DNA of 8,323 nucleotides from Lonsdalea britannica (GTDB lineage: Bacteria; Pseudomonadota; Gammaproteobacteria; Enterobacterales; Enterobacteriaceae), in assembly GCF_946477055.1 (NCBI RefSeq), contig NZ_CAMKXG010000162.1, positions 1 to 8,323 of the forward strand. The letters are read 5' to 3'. Every line of letters starts with the position of its first letter. The first letter of the stretch is position 1. Of this stretch, positions 6,060 to 8,323 are shown one piece after another. Below the pieces are notes generated by a model. That model did not search any database. It was not told where the DNA came from and was given only the letters and a program-made list of their open reading frames with translations. Made by a program: the position numbers and the translations under genes.

Positions 6060-6962
6060 ATGAATGATCCTCGTTCAAAGAACAATCGCAGCGTAGAGAG
6101 TCACGAAAGCCGTCAGGGACAAGACATCGTCGTGGATGAACATTCCCTGCCCTCCCCGGCCGCCGCTATCCATGAGCGTATCCGGCAGGAGGGTCAAAAA
6201 GAGCTGGTGCGAGATGGCCGAGCGCTTTTGTGGTCCGCCATCGCCGCCGGACTGTCGATGGGGACATCGCTCATCGCCATGGGCCTGCTTCACGCCGAAC
6301 TCAAGGGCGTGACGGGAGCACATCTGCTGGAGAGTTTCGGTTACACGCTGGGCTTCATCATCGTCATCATGGCGCGCCAGCAGCTGTTTACGGAAAACAC
6401 CGTCACGGCCGTACTGCCGATTATGCATCAACCCAGCGTGCATAACTTTCGCCTGTTATTGCGACTATGGGGGATCGTGCTGTTCGGCAATCTCATCGGC
6501 ACCGCACTGGCGGCGTTGGGGTATACGGCACTGCCCGTCTTCAGCGCGGAGGTACGCCATGCGTTCTCCGACATCGCCCTTCACGTGATGGAGAATCCCC
6601 CGGAGGAGATGTTTGCCAACGCCATGGTCTCCGGCTGGATCATCGCCACGATGGTATGGATGCTGCCGAACGCCGGTAACGCGAAAATCCTGGTGATTAT
6701 CATCATGACCTGGCTTATCTCCGCCAGCAACCTGACGCATATTGTCGCGGGAGCCACTGAGATTTTTTATTTGGTCTTCAATCAGCAGCTGTCGTGGCAG
6801 GCGTTCATCTGGCCCTTCGCGCTGCCGACGTTGGCGGGCAACATTATTGGCGGCACCTTCGTTTTCGCGCTGATCAGCCACGCTCAGATCCGTAGCGACC
6901 TGCCGGGCAAAGACAAAAAAAACGTCAAACTTAACGATGAAAAGGATGAACCATCACGCTGA
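6060..6962 (+). CDS. yfdC: Formate/nitrite transporter family protein YfdC
   Basis: An inner-membrane protein of the FNT family (relatives FocA and NirC), whose members form pentameric channels for small anions such as formate and nitrite. YfdC belongs to a distinct branch whose substrate is not established. From ATG 6060 it has 300 residues (E. coli about 310): a charged cytoplasmic N-terminus (about 1-50), then six hydrophobic segments. Conserved pieces shared with E. coli are AIHERIRQ, ALLWSAIAAGLSMG, GFIIVIMARQQLFTENTVTAVLP, EMFANAMVSGW, IWPFALPTLAGNIIGGTF and SHAQIR. The tail is Lys/Asp-rich. In-frame ATGs at 5997 and 6039 would add 21 or 7 residues; neither has a clear ribosome binding site, a dyad at 6003-6025 covers the first, and the 6060 start best matches the E. 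coli N-terminal length. CGGAA lies upstream of it at marginal strength. The start remains uncertain; the family does not. Confidence 0.9.
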   Translation: MNDPRSKNNRSVESHESRQGQDIVVDEHSLPSPAAAIHERIRQEGQKELVRDGRALLWSAIAAGLSMGTSLIAMGLLHAELKGVTGAHLLESFGYTLGFIIVIMARQQLFTENTVTAVLPIMHQPSVHNFRLLLRLWGIVLFGNLIGTALAALGYTALPVFSAEVRHAFSDIALHVMENPPEEMFANAMVSGWIIATMVWMLPNAGNAKILVIIIMTWLISASNLTHIVAGATEIFYLVFNQQLSWQAFIWPFALPTLAGNIIGGTFVFALISHAQIRSDLPGKDKKNVKLNDEKDEPSR

Positions 6963-7020
6963 AGTGGTGGAGGATTGAGCAAACGCACTGCTAAGTGCTT
7001 ATGGACGCGGCTAAATCGAG

Positions 7021-7026
7021 TATAAT
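7021..7026 (+). promoter_or_regulatory. -10 box of the tRNA-Arg promoter
   Basis: A perfect TATAAT 13 bases before the mature tRNA is followed by a G/C-rich segment (GCCCGCCAGCC) like the discriminators of stringently controlled stable RNA promoters. No good -35 hexamer is visible at 16-18 bp spacing. Transcription should begin near 7033. Confidence 0.7.
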
Positions 7027-7039
7027 GCCCGCCAGCCGC

Positions 7040-7114
7040 GTCCCCATAGTTAAATGGATATAACGAGCCCCTCCTAAGGGCTAGTTGTAGGTTCGATTCC
7101 TGCTGGGGACGCCA
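7040..7114 (+). tRNA. argW: tRNA-Arg (anticodon CCU)
   Basis: All arms are present. The acceptor GTCCCCA (7040-7046) pairs with TGGGGAC (7104-7110). The anticodon stem AGCCC/GGGCT (7066-7070, 7078-7082) holds the loop CTCCTAA with anticodon CCT at 7073-7075. The T stem GTAGG/CCTGC (7087-7091, 7099-7103) encloses TTCGATT. Discriminator G and an encoded CCA end at 7114. It reads the rare codon AGG. The sequence is nearly identical to E. coli argW, which also lies directly after yfdC and is the attachment site of the CPS-53/KpLE1 prophage. The DNA downstream here is degraded mobile sequence, consistent with the same use of this site. Confidence 0.97.
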
Positions 7115-7120
7115 TCACAA

Positions 7121-7209
7121 CGCGAATAGACGCGAACTCAAAAGAACGAATCCGCAATAAAACCCATTCAAACAAGCATCCATAGCGAACCGAAGAGAAC
7201 TAAAGCGAA
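7121..7209 (+). repeat. Cluster of short CGAA-type repeats after the tRNA
   Basis: Immediately downstream of the tRNA the motif CGAA occurs six times in 89 bp (7123, 7133, 7147, 7186, 7191, 7206). CGCGAA recurs 10 bp apart (7121, 7131) and AGCGAA 20 bp apart (7184, 7204), mostly followed by A/T or C. Such spacing near one helical turn beside a tRNA 3' end is what tyrosine integrase arm-binding sites look like. That use is an inference; no integrase gene lies in the window. Confidence 0.35.
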
Positions 7210-7230
7210 TCGACTATAACGCTATCTTGC

Positions 7231-7345
7231 GGGCATTTTTCAGGCATAGATAAATTCACATGGACAATATGCCCACATAAACAGATAGAGGCTGCAAAGC
7301 CGAAATCTATCGGGTATCACCTTTCTGATTCTGGCGGCCTTTTTT
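7231..7345 (+). ncRNA. Possible phage-type structured RNA ending in a T-run
   Basis: GGGCAT (7231-7236) can pair with ATGCCC (7269-7274). Next, GATAGA (7284-7289) pairs with TCTATC (7306-7311) enclosing GGCT-GCAA-AGCC (7290-7301), a stem with a GNRA tetraloop. The end is GCGGCCT (7334-7340) overlapping six T residues (7340-7345). AGGCTGC (7289-7295) can pair either within the second stem or with GCGGCCT, so two exclusive folds are possible. The layout and the ending ATCACCTTTCTGATTCTGG recall the C4 antisense RNA family of enterobacterial prophages, from memory only. It could equally be a decayed terminator region. No gene follows closely on the plus strand. Confidence 0.3.
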
Positions 7346-7518
7346 ATTCATTACTCCTGCCAGTAAGAAAGTGTGGCACCTGCGTTACCGTTTTAAGGCA
7401 GAGAGAAAACGCTAGTCATAGGCGAATACCCATGTATCTCATAAGCTGAAGCTAGGGCTAAAGCATCCAAAACAAAATTGATGATCAGCTCCGGAGGTTG
7501 ACCTTGGCCCCAAATCAA
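7346..7518. other. Unassigned DNA between RNA candidate and IS remnant
   Basis: I see no recognisable gene in these 173 bp. On the minus strand a 44-codon frame (7527-7393) begins inside the IS right end and is probably chance. GGCAGGAG followed by ATG (minus strand, ATG near 7351) begins a 14-codon frame running back into the RNA candidate; it too is unlikely to be real. Confidence 0.4.
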
Positions 7519-7536
7519 TGCAGTCATAAACTAGAG
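7519..7536 (+). repeat. Proposed right inverted repeat of the IS remnant
   Basis: TGCAGTCATAAACTAGAG aligns with the opposite end TGCCAGTCTAGACTGAAG with two one-base gaps. It includes the stop codon of orfB (CTA at 7531-7533), which is common in compact IS3 elements. Confidence 0.45.
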
Positions 7537-8220
7537 ATCTTTGTCTTTTTGAAGACTTGGAATGAATTCAGCCTGAGTCATGTCATTTAAGGATGAATGA
7601 GTTCTCTCATGGATCGATCTGCGTCAGGGCTGGACGCTACTGGCGACATGCTGCACTGACATGCCTGCGAGGGCGTTTTCTGCGCAAATTGAGGCCTTTC
7701 AAGGCAATAAATACGTTTTTTTCTTATGGTTAACCCGCCAGCCCTCGCGCCGCAACTGGATATGAATACGCGGACATCCATACCGTATCCGGGTTCCGCT
7801 ATCATCGGATGCGTTGGGTGATTGCCCGATCATCACGCCAACTCTGCCAGTGGTAGACAGTTCTGCTCTGCATCATCAGACCGCATCCCCGACGGACACT
7901 GATACGATAAGCTTCCAGCAGGAAATGCACCGCTTGACGCTTCTGAGCCGGCCTCAGAACTTTCGCTTCAATACCTCCTGAAGCATCTCCTTGCCCCAGT
8001 CTCAGGTCTACCACCAGCTTCTTCAGGCGCTGATTTTAATCCTCCAACTGCCGCAGACGTCGCAGTTCGTCACGCCCAGCCCGGCGAATTTCTTCTTCCA
8101 ATTGTGAAAAGTGGCCTCAGAGATCCCCATCTTTCTGCAGACTTCCCCGACGCGGGTACCAGTTTCGGCCTGCTTTAGCGCAAACGCAATTTGTTCTTTT
8201 GTATTACGGGTCTTTTTCAT
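7531..8220 (-). pseudogene. IS3-family transposase OrfA/OrfB remnant
   Basis: orfA starts at ATG 8220 (MKKTRNTKEQIAFALKQAE, then EVCRKMGISEATFHNWKKK), the helix-turn-helix of the IS407-type OrfA. A one-base deletion near 8069 shifts the frame, and a nonsense TAA at 8036-8038 interrupts the coiled-coil part. orfB is traceable in pieces: VLRPAQKRQAVHFLLEAYRI and DDRAITQRIR (about 8000-7805), then in another frame RYGCPRIHIQLRREGWRVNH, then NLRRKRPRRHVSAACRQ with a stop, and ALTQID. At about 7610 the sequence jumps to the protein's C-terminal end, HERTHSSLNDMTQAEFIPSL, closing with TAG at 7531-7533. The internal deletion removes the region carrying the DDE catalytic residues. With several frameshifts, two nonsense codons and this deletion it cannot make active transposase. 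The ORFs 7587-7805 and 7802-8014 are fragments of it. Confidence 0.88.
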
Positions 8221-8263
8221 GGCAATGAGCCTCTCTGGGGGATAGAAGAAAGACCGAATAATA

Positions 8264-8281
8264 CTTCAGTCTAGACTGGCA
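8264..8281 (-). repeat. Proposed left inverted repeat of the IS remnant
   Basis: Read on the minus strand from 8281: TGCCAGTCTAGACTGAAG. It contains the perfect 12-bp palindrome CAGTCTAGACTG (8267-8278) and lies 44 bp upstream of the orfA start codon. The final 42 bp of the window beyond it (8282-8323) hold nothing I can identify. Confidence 0.45.
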
Positions 8282-8323
8282 CTATTTTTAAGGAAAGAGC
8301 ACGGGCAGGCGTGGCGGGGATAT

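Larger units (their letters stand above)
7519..8281 (-). mobile_element. Decayed IS3-family insertion sequence (IS407-like group)
   Basis: The element is read leftward. Its left end (minus strand from 8281) begins TGCCAGTCTAGACTG and its right end (plus strand from 7519) begins TGCAGTCATAAACT. They align as imperfect inverted repeats with two one-base gaps and start with TG, as IS3 ends do. Between them lie remnants of orfA and orfB. At 763 bp it is much shorter than the usual 1.2-1.3 kb because the middle of orfB is deleted. I see no matching target duplication: the flanks are TCAA and CTAT. The exact ends are my proposal. Confidence 0.7.

Noticed and set aside
7393..7527. Leftward 44-codon ORF beginning MTALIWGQGQ
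   Set aside because: Its start codon lies inside the proposed IS right end, directly after the transposase stop codon; there is no ribosome binding site and no recognisable family. I first read it as the continuation of a gene with an internal TAG, but the part before the TAG is the OrfB C-terminus.
1..8323. CRISPR arrays, toxin-antitoxin pairs or defence genes
   Set aside because: No regularly spaced repeats and no recognisable defence or toxin families were seen on either strand.

Overview
The window is chromosomal DNA from an enterobacterium. Five protein genes are close relatives of Escherichia coli proteins (SixA, YfcZ, FadL, MlaA, YfdC), a sixth is malate:quinone oxidoreductase (Mqo), and the tRNA-Arg(CCU) matches E. 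coli argW almost base for base. The order sixA - yfcZ - fadL - mlaA - yfdC - argW is the E. coli backbone order with two changes. fadJ and fadI, which lie between sixA and yfcZ in E. coli, are absent, and mqo sits between fadL and mlaA. Protein divergence and mid-range GC suggest a genus outside Escherichia/Salmonella, perhaps in the Pectobacteriaceae, but that placement is an inference.

Layout. 1-218: 5' part of sixA, leftward and cut by the window edge. 219-734: intergenic, with no trace of fadIJ; it holds a possible 26-codon ORF and a series of stem-loops. 735-1031: yfcZ, leftward. 1032-1405: divergent control region, with a FadR operator overlapping the -35 box of fadL. 1406-2722: fadL, rightward. 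A strong bidirectional terminator separates it from the converging mqo (2846-4417, leftward). After 363 bp comes mlaA (4781-5542, leftward, with its own terminator). A 517-bp divergent region with a possible 24-codon ORF leads to yfdC (6060-6962, rightward) and the tRNA (7040-7114).

Everything after the tRNA looks acquired and decayed: a cluster of short CGAA-type repeats of the kind an integrase might use, a possible phage-type structured RNA with a T-run, and a wrecked IS3-family (IS407-like) element of about 0.76 kb. argW is a known prophage attachment site in E. coli, so this is probably the left edge of an old integrated element.

The intact genes share an envelope and carbon-use theme: long-chain fatty acid uptake (FadL), outer-membrane lipid asymmetry (MlaA), a predicted formate/nitrite-type channel (YfdC), and malate oxidation feeding electrons to quinone (Mqo). 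SixA dephosphorylates histidine phosphotransfer proteins. I found no convincing new defence, toxin or biosynthetic system. The points most worth a second look are the fadIJ absence, the mqo insertion, two small ORFs with strong ribosome binding sites, the structured intergenic DNA and the island remnant after the tRNA.
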